Below are positions 42,714-51,595 of a stretch of DNA of 64,000 nt, piece by piece; within the stretch, counting starts at the first letter, position 1, and every line of letters starts with the position of its first letter. Source of the stretch: Actinophytocola sp044466355 (GTDB taxonomy: Bacteria; Actinomycetota; Actinomycetes; Mycobacteriales; Pseudonocardiaceae). The stretch lies in the NCBI RefSeq assembly GCF_044466355.1, contig NZ_JBITMQ010000011.1:124001-188000 (forward strand), given 5' to 3'. Below the pieces are notes generated by a model. The model ran no database searches. It was given only the letters and a program-made list of their open reading frames with translations, and was not told the origin of the DNA. The translations under genes were made by a program, and so were the position numbers.

Positions 42714-44321
42714 TTGTCCGCACTGGTTTTCCTGGCCCAGGAGGCCCCGGGCAAGGAGACGCTGCCCCCGGTCAACTACCCGGCGATCCTGCCGGTGCTG
42801 ATCATCCTGGGCGCGGCGTGCGTCGGGGTGCTGGTGGAGGCGTTCCTGCCCAAGCACCAGCGGTGGCAGGCGCAGGTGTTCCTGACGCTGCTCGCGGTGG
42901 TCGCGTCCGGTGCGGCGCTGGCGTTCTACCTGGCCGACGCGCCCGAGTCCGGTGAGACGACCCTGTCGGGCACGATCGCGGTCGACGGCCCGGCGCTGTT
43001 CCTGTGGGGCACGCTGCTGGCGCTGTCGCTGGGCGCGGTGCTGATGATCGCGGACCGGTCCGTGGAGCCCGGCGGTGCGTTCGTGGCCACGGCCGCGATC
43101 CGCCCGGGCACCGTCCAGGACCGTGAGCAGCGGCTCGGCGCACACCCGGCCCGCCGCGACGCCGCCCGGTACGGCATGCAGACCGAGGTGTTCCCGCTGA
43201 CGCTGTTCGCGCTCGGCGGCATGATGGTCTTCTGCGCGGCGAACGACCTGCTGACCATGTTCATCGCGCTCGAGGTGCTGAGCCTGCCGCTGTACCTGAT
43301 GTGCGGTCTCGCCCGCCGTCGCCGTCTCCTGTCGCAGGAAGCGGCGGTCAAGTACTTCCTGCTCGGCGCGTTCGCGTCGGCGTTCTTCCTGTACGGCCTC
43401 GCGCTGCTGTACGGGTACGCGGGTTCGGTGCGGCTGGAGGACATCGCGAACGCGGCCGCCGGTTCGGACCGGTCCGACGCGCTGCTGTTCGGCGGCATGG
43501 CGCTGCTGGTCGTCGGCCTGCTGTTCAAGGGTTCCGTCGGCCCGTTCCACGCGTGGACCCCGGACGTGTACCAGGGCGCCCCGACGCCGATCACGGCGTT
43601 CATGGCGGCGTGCACGAAGGTCGCCGCGTTCGGCGGCATCCTGCGCGTGCTGTCGGTGGCGCTGGAGTCGACACAGTGGGAGTGGCGCGGCGTCATGTGG
43701 GGCGTCGCGATCGTCTCGATGATCATCGGCGCGGTGCTCGGCCTGACGCAGACCGACATCAAGCGGATGATCGCGTACTCGTCGATCGCGCACGCGGGCT
43801 TCCTGCTGATCGGCGCGATCGTGCTGTCGCCCGAGGGCGTCTCGTCGACGATGTTCTACCTGCTGGCGTACGGCTTCACCACGGTCGCCGCGTTCGGCGT
43901 CATCTCGCTGGTCCGTGACGCGGACGGCGAGGCGACGCACCTGTCGCAGTGGGCGGGCCTCGCGAAGCGGTCGCCGTTGGTGGCCGCGGTGTTCACGTTC
44001 CTGTTGCTGGCGCTGGCGGGCATCCCGCTGACGTCCGGCTTCATCGGCAAGTTCGTGGTGTTCTCGGCGGCGCTGTCGTCGGGCATGGCGCCGCTGGTGG
44101 TGATCGCACTGATCGCGTCGGCGATCGCGGCGTTCTTCTACCTGCGGGTGATCGTGCTGATGTACTTCAGCGAGCCCGCACCGGACGGCCCGTCGGTGAC
44201 CGTCCCTGGCGCGTTCACGACGGCGGCCATCACGCTGGGTGTGGTGATCACGCTGCTGCTCGGCATCGTGCCCGCGTTCGCGCTCGACTGGGCGGGCGCC
44301 GGTACGTTCGCGGTCCGGTAA
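42714..44321 (+). CDS. nuoN: NADH-quinone oxidoreductase subunit N
   Basis: 535 residues. I place the start at TTG 42714 because GGAGG (42701-42705) lies 8 bases before it; ATG 42699 would use no ribosome site. Third antiporter-like subunit: LFKGSVGPFHAWTPDVYQGAPTP and RMIAYSSIAHAGFLLIGA. An actinomycete-type insertion near residue 115-145 (GTVQDREQRLGAHPARRD) separates two early helices. Followed by a clear terminator. Confidence 0.95.
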   Translation: MSALVFLAQEAPGKETLPPVNYPAILPVLIILGAACVGVLVEAFLPKHQRWQAQVFLTLLAVVASGAALAFYLADAPESGETTLSGTIAVDGPALFLWGTLLALSLGAVLMIADRSVEPGGAFVATAAIRPGTVQDREQRLGAHPARRDAARYGMQTEVFPLTLFALGGMMVFCAANDLLTMFIALEVLSLPLYLMCGLARRRRLLSQEAAVKYFLLGAFASAFFLYGLALLYGYAGSVRLEDIANAAAGSDRSDALLFGGMALLVVGLLFKGSVGPFHAWTPDVYQGAPTPITAFMAACTKVAAFGGILRVLSVALESTQWEWRGVMWGVAIVSMIIGAVLGLTQTDIKRMIAYSSIAHAGFLLIGAIVLSPEGVSSTMFYLLAYGFTTVAAFGVISLVRDADGEATHLSQWAGLAKRSPLVAAVFTFLLLALAGIPLTSGFIGKFVVFSAALSSGMAPLVVIALIASAIAAFFYLRVIVLMYFSEPAPDGPSVTVPGAFTTAAITLGVVITLLLGIVPAFALDWAGAGTFAVR

Positions 44322-44333
44322 CTCGCTTGTGCG

Positions 44334-44368
44334 GAACGGCGTCCACTGCTTCGGTGGGCGCCGTTCTT
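44334..44368 (+). terminator. Terminator of the nuo operon
   Basis: A 13-bp stem (44334-44346 with 44354-44366, one G-T pair) with a 7-base loop, followed by TTCGTTT. It sits 12 bases after the nuoN stop. Confidence 0.8.
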
Positions 44369-44387
44369 CGTTTCACAAGGGGGTGTC

Positions 44388-44750
44388 ATGCGAGTCCAGC
44401 ACATCACCGTCGACTGTGCCGAACCGTACGAGCTGGCGCGGTTCTGGAGCGTCGTGACCGGCTGGCCGATCAGCGAGATCGACAAGCCGGGCGACGACGA
44501 GGTGCTGATCGAGCCTCCGGACCCGGCGATGACGGAGCTGCTGTTCATCCGTGTGCCGGAGCCGAAGTCGGGGAAGAACCGGGTGCACCTGGACCTGGTC
44601 CCGACCGAGCGCACGCGGGACGAGGTGGTGACCCGTCTGCTCGACGCGGGCGCCACCCTGGTCGCCGACCACCGCACCCCCGGGGGCCGCGGCTGGGTCG
44701 TGCTGGCCGACCCGGAGGGCAACGAGTTCTGTGTCGAGAAGGAGCGCTGA
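44388..44750 (+). CDS. VOC superfamily (glyoxalase-like) protein
   Basis: 120 residues with the paired beta-alpha-beta-beta-beta layout: MRVQHITVDCAEPYELARFW at the start and WVVLADPEGNEFCVEKE at the end, the latter carrying the likely metal-ligand Glu. Could be a dioxygenase, isomerase or drug-binding protein; no substrate can be named. Lies after the nuo terminator. Confidence 0.85.
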   Translation: MRVQHITVDCAEPYELARFWSVVTGWPISEIDKPGDDEVLIEPPDPAMTELLFIRVPEPKSGKNRVHLDLVPTERTRDEVVTRLLDAGATLVADHRTPGGRGWVVLADPEGNEFCVEKER

Positions 44751-44844
44751 GCCGTCAGGTGCGTCACACGCCTTCGTGACGTGCGGGAAAAGGCTGGACA
44801 TTAGGCTGTAGCCAGCGATTTCCAAGTTGGGGAGCGATGTCGAC

Positions 44845-45870
44845 GTGACTGCAGACCAGACCGTGCCGGGGCTACCGGCGTCGCTCGGGCTCGATCAGGC
44901 CGACCCAGCGCTCGTCGACACCATCACCAACGGCCTCACCAGGGTGGAGACCGTGCTGCGGTCCGTCGTGCAGAGCGACGTGGACTTCGTGGAACAGGCG
45001 GCGCTGCACCTGGTCAAGGCCGGTGGCAAACGCTTTCGTCCGCTGTTCACCCTGCTGTCGGCGCAGTTCGGTCCCGACGAGTCCACCGGCACCTCCGACG
45101 ACGTGATCACGGCGGCCGCCGCGGTGGAGCTGGTGCACCTCGCGACGTTGTACCACGACGACGTGATGGACGAGGCGACCATGCGCCGTGGCGCGAAGAG
45201 CGTCAACGCGCGCTGGGACAACACGATCGCGATCCTCACCGGTGACTTCCTCTTCGCCCACGCGTCGGGGCTCGTCGCGCGGCTCGGCAGCGACGCGGCG
45301 CGGATCATCGCCGAGACGATGGGCGAGCTGGTCACCGGGCAGATGCGGGAGACGGTCGGGCCCGGCCCGGACGACGACGCGGTGCGGCACTACCTGTCCG
45401 TCATCGGGCAGAAGACCGGGTCGCTGATCGCCACGTCCGGCCGGTACGGCGGGATGTTCTCGAACGCGGCGCCCGCGCACACCGAGGCCCTGCACCGGTT
45501 CGGCGACCTGATCGGCACCGCCTTCCAGATCTCCGACGACATCATCGACATCGCCTCGCCGGCGGACGAGTCCGGCAAGACCCCGGGCACGGACCTGCGT
45601 GAGGGCGTCAAGACCCTGCCGATGCTGTACGCGCTCGCGCAGGACCCCGACCCGCGGCTCGCCGCGCTGCTCGCCGGTCCGATCACCGACGACGACGATG
45701 TGGACGAAGCACTGACCCTCCTGCGCAAGTCCCCAGGGCTGGAGCAGGCGGTGCGCACGCTGAGTGACTACGCGGACCGGGCGCGAGCCGAGCTCGCCAC
45801 GCTCCCGCCCTGCTCAGCTCGTGACGCACTGGACATGCTGGCACGCTACGTGGTGGCTCGTACACGATAG
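44845..45870 (+). CDS. Long-chain trans-polyprenyl diphosphate synthase
   Basis: 341 residues from GTG 44845 (GGGGAG upstream); TTG 44827 is an alternative. First Asp-rich motif in YHDDVMDEATMRR, second in QISDDIIDIASP, plus GGKRFRPLF for substrate phosphate. Condenses isopentenyl diphosphate units into the side chain probably used for menaquinone. Adjacency to nuo, whose product reduces menaquinone, supports this; the chain length cannot be read from the sequence with certainty. Confidence 0.9.
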   Translation: MTADQTVPGLPASLGLDQADPALVDTITNGLTRVETVLRSVVQSDVDFVEQAALHLVKAGGKRFRPLFTLLSAQFGPDESTGTSDDVITAAAAVELVHLATLYHDDVMDEATMRRGAKSVNARWDNTIAILTGDFLFAHASGLVARLGSDAARIIAETMGELVTGQMRETVGPGPDDDAVRHYLSVIGQKTGSLIATSGRYGGMFSNAAPAHTEALHRFGDLIGTAFQISDDIIDIASPADESGKTPGTDLREGVKTLPMLYALAQDPDPRLAALLAGPITDDDDVDEALTLLRKSPGLEQAVRTLSDYADRARAELATLPPCSARDALDMLARYVVARTR

Positions 45871-46015
45871 GCGATGATCTAGGCCCCACGCAGCGTGTCG
45901 GCTCGCGAAAACCGACAGCCAAATCGACCGGGTGGTTCTTGCGGCTCGTCCAGCCGCAGTAGCCTGAGGGCCGCCCTGCTATGCGTTCGCGCGGTGCGCG
46001 GAGGGAGTTCGATCG

Positions 46016-47638
46016 ATGCCGATCTTTGGCCAGGTCTGGTTGTGGAGCTCACTGGCCTTCCTGCTCGGCGCAGTGCTCTGCTGGTTGCTGGTGGCCCGCC
46101 CGGCCCGCAGCCGCGTCGGTGAGCTGGAGGCCCAGCTCGCCACGCGAGCGCGCCGTCAGTCGGCCGTCGAGCACCCGGAGCCGCCCCGGCGCCGACACGA
46201 CGAGGAGGCCGAGTTCTCCCGTTCCCTGGTGCCCGGGCTCAGCGACCGGCCTGTCGGCGAGGACTCCGAGTACCTCACGCGTTCCTACGCGCTGCGCGAC
46301 AACCCTCCGCTGCCGCCTGAGCGGGATCCGCTGGGGCGGTACGAGGAACCGGAGCCCGGCAGCCCCGGCCGCGACTTCGCGCCGCTGCCGCCCGAGCACG
46401 CGCCCGAAACGGCGCAGACGACGACGTTCAGCGGTCTCTCCGCACCGCCGGAGCCGGGCGCCGAGGTGACCCAGAGCGGGCCGAGCGCGGCCGCCACCCA
46501 GTACCTCGACGTGTCCGCGGGTTCGCTGACCGCGCCGCCCGAGGTGCCGTCGATGTCGCCGCCGCCGTCGGACCGCGGCTGGTTCGACGACGAGCTGGAG
46601 GGCGACGCCGCCAACCAGGCGCCGGAGGAGCAGCCCGCGCTGCCCCGCAACCGCCACCAGCTGGACGAGTCGCTGGAGCTGAACGACTCGCGGCTCGTCG
46701 ACGACGACGTGGACGCCATCGGCGACGCGCTCGACGCCCAGGAGCCGGCGGAGCCGCGGTCCGCCATCGAGGACGACTCCGGCGGCACCGTCTTCACCCA
46801 GCGCACGCACCCGATCCCCGGCGAGCTGATCCGCCAGATCGACGAGGCGGGCAAGGCGGAGCGTGCGGAGGCCGAGAGCACCTACGCGGAGAGCACGGAC
46901 GACGGGCTGGTCGACGACCTCGCCGACGAACCGGGTGACGAGGTCGCCAAGTACGAGCGGACCGTCGAGTCCGAGCCGGTGGCACCGGTCGTGCCGCCGC
47001 CCGCGCAGGAAGTCGAGACCACCGGCGCGTCGCACGCACTGGTCGAGCCCGAACCCGAGGTAGCGTCGGCCCCGGAGCTCCCGCAGGAGCGGACGGAGGT
47101 CGTCGCGGCGGTCACCGAGAAGCCCGCGAGCGATCTCCCGCGTCGGGTGCCGAAGCAGAACAGGATCACACCGGGGGTGGCGGTGCGAGTCGAACCAACG
47201 CCGAGCGCGTCCGCGCTGCCCAAGCGGGTGCCCGGCAAGCCGAGGCACCAGGTGCCGTTCGGGGTGCAGCCCTCGTCGACCCCGGAGCCGGCTCCGGAGC
47301 CCGCTCCGGCGGCGGCCGCCGCCGTCGACGAGGTGCCGGACTCGCCGAGGTCGCTGTTCGAACCGATCGTCCCGGCCGCCGACGAAGGCACGTCCACTCC
47401 GCCGCCCCCGCACCGTCTGCGGCAGGGGAGCGGCGGTGGCCGTGGCCCGTTCGGTCCCGGCTCCGCGATGCCGTTGCCGGGTGGGGCATCGCCGTCGCCG
47501 GAGTTCACGATCAAGGCCAGCGTCGCCGCGTTGCGGTACTGCACGCCGGAGTCACCGCAGTTCGGCCGTACTGTCGCCGAGGTCTGGTTCCGCACGGCAG
47601 CCGACGCCGAACGGGTGGGATTCCGCCCCGTTGGCTGA
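46016..47638 (+). CDS. Membrane-anchored acidic protein with 'sunset'-like C-terminal domain
   Basis: 540 residues, ATG behind GGAGGGAG. One N-terminal helix (VWLWSSLAFLLGAVLCWLLV) anchors a ~430-residue acidic, Pro-rich, probably disordered cytoplasmic region. The last ~65 residues form a compact module: GPFGPGSAMPLPGG, then FTIKASVAALRYCTPESPQF and GRTVAEVWFRTAADAERVGF. The same module ends the next protein. I recall such a domain being called sunset in actinobacterial annotation; no function is known to me. Confidence 0.7.
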   Translation: MPIFGQVWLWSSLAFLLGAVLCWLLVARPARSRVGELEAQLATRARRQSAVEHPEPPRRRHDEEAEFSRSLVPGLSDRPVGEDSEYLTRSYALRDNPPLPPERDPLGRYEEPEPGSPGRDFAPLPPEHAPETAQTTTFSGLSAPPEPGAEVTQSGPSAAATQYLDVSAGSLTAPPEVPSMSPPPSDRGWFDDELEGDAANQAPEEQPALPRNRHQLDESLELNDSRLVDDDVDAIGDALDAQEPAEPRSAIEDDSGGTVFTQRTHPIPGELIRQIDEAGKAERAEAESTYAESTDDGLVDDLADEPGDEVAKYERTVESEPVAPVVPPPAQEVETTGASHALVEPEPEVASAPELPQERTEVVAAVTEKPASDLPRRVPKQNRITPGVAVRVEPTPSASALPKRVPGKPRHQVPFGVQPSSTPEPAPEPAPAAAAAVDEVPDSPRSLFEPIVPAADEGTSTPPPPHRLRQGSGGGRGPFGPGSAMPLPGGASPSPEFTIKASVAALRYCTPESPQFGRTVAEVWFRTAADAERVGFRPVG

Positions 47639-47665
47639 GTTTTGACCGTAACTTGACGGGCTGAC

Positions 47666-47707
47666 TTGACAGCCGGTCATCGACCGGTTTCGCGGTTGCC
47701 CTATTGT
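47666..47707 (+). promoter_or_regulatory. Promoter region of the second acidic protein
   Basis: TTGACA at 47666-47671, a 6-bp inverted repeat CCGGTC-ATC-GACCGG at 47673-47687 and TATTGT at 47702-47707. The hexamer spacing is too long for a standard pair, so the exact promoter is unsure. Confidence 0.3.
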
Positions 47708-47757
47708 TCTCGCCTATCGGTGATCGTTACCGCGTCATCCGCGAGGAGGCAGACGCC

Positions 47758-48480
47758 GTGAAGTGGTTGAAACAGCTCATCGGGAAGCTGAAGTCGATCG
47801 GCGGCAGCAAGCAGGCCAAGGACACCACCGCGACGGCACCCGCCACGGTGGCCACCACGACCGAGCCGGACGAGAAGGCCGAGGCGGCGGAGGAAGCCGC
47901 GACGGAGAACGCCAAGTCCGCGGCCGCGGACGCGGCGAAGGCGGAAGCAGAAACGGTTGCGGCGACCGAGGAAGCCGCCACCGAGGAGACCGCCGCCGAA
48001 GTCGCCACTGAGGAAGTCGCCACCGAGGAGCCCGCGGTCGAGCAGGCCGAGCCCGAGGTGGCACCGGTCGCCGAGGAGCCGGTCGCGGAGGCCGCGCCGG
48101 AAACCGTTTCGGCGGTCGACGAGGTGGTCGACGAGCCGGAAACGGTTGTGGCGAACGAGGACGTCGCGGCCGAGGAGCCCGACAAGGCCACGCCCGCGGG
48201 TCCGGCGCTCAGCACCCTCGACGAGGGTGCCATCACCGCCGAGCTGACGGCGGCCGGTGGCCCCTACGGCCCCGGGTCCGCGAAGCCCGCCGCCGACGGC
48301 GCCGCGCCGTCGGCGGAGTTCGCGGTGAAGGCCAAGGAGTCCTCGAAGTTGTTCCACAGCGAGAAGTCGCCGTACTTCGGCCGCACGAAGGCCGACGTGT
48401 GGTTCAAGAGCGAGGCCGATGCCGAGAGCGCCGGTTTCCAGGCGTGGGACCACAAGAAACGCGCGGCGGCGAAGAAGTGA
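47758..48480 (+). CDS. Soluble acidic protein with 'sunset'-like C-terminal domain
   Basis: 240 residues from GTG 47758 behind GAGGAGG; a start at 47704 would lack a ribosome site. The N-terminus is an amphipathic basic helix (KWLKQLIGKLKSIGG), then a ~150-residue Ala/Glu/Val/Thr repeat region based on ATEEVATEEPAVEQ-like units, then the C-terminal module (GPYGPGSAKP, SPYFGRTKADVWFKSEADAE, SAGFQAW). Paralogous in its last 65 residues to the preceding protein. Ends KKRAAAKK. Function unknown. Confidence 0.7.
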   Translation: MKWLKQLIGKLKSIGGSKQAKDTTATAPATVATTTEPDEKAEAAEEAATENAKSAAADAAKAEAETVAATEEAATEETAAEVATEEVATEEPAVEQAEPEVAPVAEEPVAEAAPETVSAVDEVVDEPETVVANEDVAAEEPDKATPAGPALSTLDEGAITAELTAAGGPYGPGSAKPAADGAAPSAEFAVKAKESSKLFHSEKSPYFGRTKADVWFKSEADAESAGFQAWDHKKRAAAKK

Positions 48481-48485
48481 CAAGC

Positions 48486-48514
48486 GAAAGGCCCGGGAAC
48501 TTCCCGGGCCTTTC
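48486..48514. terminator. Bidirectional terminator hairpin
   Basis: A 14-bp perfect inverted repeat (48486-48499 with 48501-48514) between the converging acidic-protein and korB genes, with A/T-containing outer arms (GAAAGG/CCTTTC) giving a short T run on both strands. Confidence 0.85.
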
Positions 48515-48516
48515 CG

Positions 48517-49581
48517 CTATCCGACCGTCCAGGTGTCGTTGCCGTTGAGCAACGCCTGCAGGTTCGGCGGTTTCGTCTCCGCGGCCGTGGTCACCTGGTG
48601 GCGGGCCAGGTCGTCGTAGGTCGGCCGCTGCACGTTCCGGTAGACGCCGGTGACCGTGTGGGCCAGGTCCTGCGTCGACAGCCGCGACAGCGCGAACGCG
48701 TACGACGGGTCGTCGATCGACGAGTCGTGCACCACGACCCGGTCCTCGCCGACCTCGCTGACCTTCGCCACCTCGAACCCACCGAAGTCGGTCCGCACCA
48801 CACCGAACTCGCCCTCGGGTCCGAACCGGACCGGCTTGCCGTCCTCCAGGGGAATGAGGCGTTGTTCTTTTTCGCCGGGTTCTTTGAGGACGTCGAAGGC
48901 GCCGTCGTTGAAGATGGGGCAGTTCTGGTAGATCTCGACGAGTGCGGAGCCGCGGTGTTGGGCGGCGGCGGTGAGGATCGAGGTCAGCTGGGCGCGGTCG
49001 TTGTCCAGCGTGCGGGCCACGAAGGTGGCTTCGGCGCCGATGGCCAGCGAGAGCGGGTTGAACGGGTGGTCCAGCGAGCCCATGGGCGTGGACTTGGTGA
49101 GCTTGCCGGTCTCCGAGGTGGGGGAGTACTGGCCCTTGGTGAGCCCGTAGATCCGGTTGTTGAACAGCAGGATCTTGAGGTTCACGTTGCGGCGCAACGC
49201 GTGGATCAGGTGGTTGCCGCCGATGGAGAGCGCGTCGCCGTCACCGGTGACGACCCACACCGACAGGTCCTCGCGCGTCACGGCGAGCCCGGTCGCGATC
49301 GCCGGGGCGCGGCCGTGGATGGAGTGCATGCCGTAGGTGTTCATGTAGTACGGGAATCGTGAGGAGCACCCGATACCGGAGATGAACACGATGTTCTCGC
49401 GTTTGAGGCCGAGGGTGGGCAGGAACGACTGCATGGCGTTGAGCACCACGTAGTCCCCGCAGCCCGGGCACCAGCGCACTTCCTGATCCGACTTGAAATC
49501 CTTCGCCTTCTGCGGCGCGTCGTCGGTGGGGACAAGGTCCAGCCCCCCGAGCGACGGGAGCCCCAGATCGACCGCGGTCAT
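48517..49581 (-). CDS. korB: 2-oxoacid:ferredoxin oxidoreductase beta subunit (KorB type)
   Basis: 354 residues. The thiamine-diphosphate motif is GDGDALSIGGNH; [4Fe-4S] ligands are in RWCPGCGDY and GIGCSSRFPYY. Translation is coupled to the alpha subunit by a 4-base overlap. Together they decarboxylate a 2-oxoacid, most probably 2-oxoglutarate, to the acyl-CoA with reduction of ferredoxin. Part of the coding region (about 48850-49150) has visibly lower GC wobble use than its neighbours. Confidence 0.92.
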   Translation of the reverse strand: MTAVDLGLPSLGGLDLVPTDDAPQKAKDFKSDQEVRWCPGCGDYVVLNAMQSFLPTLGLKRENIVFISGIGCSSRFPYYMNTYGMHSIHGRAPAIATGLAVTREDLSVWVVTGDGDALSIGGNHLIHALRRNVNLKILLFNNRIYGLTKGQYSPTSETGKLTKSTPMGSLDHPFNPLSLAIGAEATFVARTLDNDRAQLTSILTAAAQHRGSALVEIYQNCPIFNDGAFDVLKEPGEKEQRLIPLEDGKPVRFGPEGEFGVVRTDFGGFEVAKVSEVGEDRVVVHDSSIDDPSYAFALSRLSTQDLAHTVTGVYRNVQRPTYDDLARHQVTTAAETKPPNLQALLNGNDTWTVG

Positions 49582-51461
49582 GCTCGAACCCCTTCAACGT
49601 GTTCGGTGAAGACGTGCTGCAGCTCCTCGGCCTTGAACGGCAGCCCGGCGACCTTCGTGTACGACTGCACGTCCACGAGGTACCTGCCGCGCAACAGGAG
49701 CGCCAGCTGTCCCATGTTCATCTCGGGCACGACGACCCGGTCGTAACGCGCCAGCACCTCGCCCAGGTTCGCCGGGAACGGGTTGAGGTGCCGCAGGTGC
49801 GCCTGCGCGATCGCCATGCCCTGCCCACGCACCCGCCGGACGCCCGCGCCGATCGGCCCGTAGCTGGAGCCCCAGCCGAGCACCAGCACCCGCGCGTCGC
49901 CGGTCGGGTCGTCGACCTCGAGGTCCGGCACGTCGATGCCGTCGACCTTCGCCTGGCGCAGCCGGACCATGCGGTCGTGGTTGTCCGGGTCGTAGGAGAT
50001 GTTGCCCTTGCCGTCGGCCTTCTCCAGCCCGCCGATGCGGTGCTGCAGACCGGGTGTGCCCGGGATGGCCCACTCGCGGGCGAGCGTCTCGGTGTCGCGG
50101 ACGTACGGCCAGTGCTCGTCGCTGCCGTCGAGCGCGTTCGGCTCGGACGCGAACTCCACCGACAGGTCCGGCAGGTTCTCGGCCCGCGGGATGAGCCACG
50201 GCTCGGAGCCGTTCGCGATGGCGCCGTCCGACAGCAGCATGACGGGCGTCCGGTACTTCAGCGCGATCCGCGTCGCCTCGAGGACCGCGTCGAAGCAGTC
50301 GCCGGGGGAGTGAGGCGCGACGATCGGCACCGGCGACTCGCCGTTGCGGCCGAACATGGCCAGCAGCAGGTCGGCCTGCTCGGTCTTGGTCGGCAGACCG
50401 GTCGACGGCCCGCCGCGCTGCACGTCGATGATGAGCAGCGGCAGCTCGGACATCACCGCGAGGCCGATGGTCTCGGACTTCAGCGCGATGCCGGGCCCGG
50501 ACGTGGTCGTGACGCCGAGCGAGCCGCCGTAGGACGCGCCGAGCGCCGTGCCGATGCCCGCGATCTCGTCCTCGGCCTGCACGGTCGTGACGTTGAAGTT
50601 CTTGTGCCTGGACAGCTCGTGCAGGATGTCCGACGCCGGCGTGATCGGGTACGCGCCCAGCAGCACCGGCAGCTTCGCGCACTGCCCGGCCGCCACGATC
50701 CCGTACGCGAGCGCCGCGTTGCCGGTGATCTGGCGGTACGTGCCGGCGGGGAACTCGGCGGGCGGCACCTCGTAGGTGACGGCGAACGCCTCGGTGGTCT
50801 CGCCGTAGTTCCAGCCCGCGCGGAAGGCCAGGACGTTGGCCTCGGCGATGTCGGGCTTGCGGGCGAACTTCTCGCGCAGGAACCGTTCCGTGCCCTCGGT
50901 GGGCCGGTGGTACATCCAGGAGAGCAGGCCGAGCGCGAACATGTTCTTGCTCCGCTCGGCGTCCTTCTTCGACAGACCCGTGCCCTCCAGCGCACCCTGC
51001 GTGAGGGTGGCCATGGCGACCTTGTGCACCTGGAAGTTGGACAGCGAGTCGTCCTCGAGCGGGTTCGCGTCGTAGCCGACCTTGCTCAGGTTGCGTTTCG
51101 AGAACTCGTCGGTGTTGACGATCAGCATGCCGCCAACAGGCAGCTCGCCGATGTTGGCCTTCAACGCCGCCGGGTTCATGGCGACGAGCACGTCCGGCCG
51201 GTCGCCGGGCGTGAGGATGTCGTAGTCCGCGAAGTGCAGCTGGAACGACGACACGCCGGGCAGCGTGCCTGCTGGTGCGCGGATCTCGGCGGGGAAGTTG
51301 GGCAGCGTGGCGAGGTCGTTGCCGAACGCGGCGGCCTCGGAGGTGAACCGGTCACCGGTGAGCTGCATACCGTCACCCGAGTCGCCGGCGAACCTGATCA
51401 CGACCCGGTCGAGCTTGGTGACCTGGGTGGCCCGACCGCCCCCGTTGACGCTGGTGCTCAT
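49578..51461 (-). CDS. korA: 2-oxoacid:ferredoxin oxidoreductase gamma-alpha fusion subunit (KorA type)
   Basis: 627 residues from ATG 51461 (AGAGAGGGA upstream); the frame to 51599 is open but has no ribosome site. The N-terminal gamma domain (IRFAGDSGDGMQLTGDRF, about residues 20-190) is fused to the alpha domain with AYPITPASDILHELS and QAEDEIAGIGTALGASYGG, then a C-terminal domain II. This fused two-subunit form is the KorAB type of actinobacteria, which can run the oxidative TCA step without the dehydrogenase complex. Confidence 0.92.
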   Translation of the reverse strand: MSTSVNGGGRATQVTKLDRVVIRFAGDSGDGMQLTGDRFTSEAAAFGNDLATLPNFPAEIRAPAGTLPGVSSFQLHFADYDILTPGDRPDVLVAMNPAALKANIGELPVGGMLIVNTDEFSKRNLSKVGYDANPLEDDSLSNFQVHKVAMATLTQGALEGTGLSKKDAERSKNMFALGLLSWMYHRPTEGTERFLREKFARKPDIAEANVLAFRAGWNYGETTEAFAVTYEVPPAEFPAGTYRQITGNAALAYGIVAAGQCAKLPVLLGAYPITPASDILHELSRHKNFNVTTVQAEDEIAGIGTALGASYGGSLGVTTTSGPGIALKSETIGLAVMSELPLLIIDVQRGGPSTGLPTKTEQADLLLAMFGRNGESPVPIVAPHSPGDCFDAVLEATRIALKYRTPVMLLSDGAIANGSEPWLIPRAENLPDLSVEFASEPNALDGSDEHWPYVRDTETLAREWAIPGTPGLQHRIGGLEKADGKGNISYDPDNHDRMVRLRQAKVDGIDVPDLEVDDPTGDARVLVLGWGSSYGPIGAGVRRVRGQGMAIAQAHLRHLNPFPANLGEVLARYDRVVVPEMNMGQLALLLRGRYLVDVQSYTKVAGLPFKAEELQHVFTEHVEGVRA

Positions 51462-51568
51462 GCTCTGGTGGTCCCTCTCTCGCACGACTGCGTGCCTGTC
51501 TGTAAGGGTAGTCGTGCCTAACTCAAGGTTTCCCTGGTGCACAGGGTATTCGCGTTGGACGTCACAGT

Positions 51569-51594
51569 CCGGCTTTCCACATGGTGGAAGCCGG
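51569..51594 (-). terminator. Terminator hairpin after the crotonase gene
   Basis: CCGGCTTTCCAC (51569-51580) pairs with GTGGAAGCCGG (51584-51594) with one bulged T. It directly follows the minus-strand stop at 51596. Confidence 0.55.
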
Positions 51595-51595
51595 G

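Noticed and set aside
49599..51521. A 640-codon plus-strand frame opposite korA
   Set aside because: Shadow of korA with Val/Arg/Leu-rich nonsense; korA has clear family motifs.
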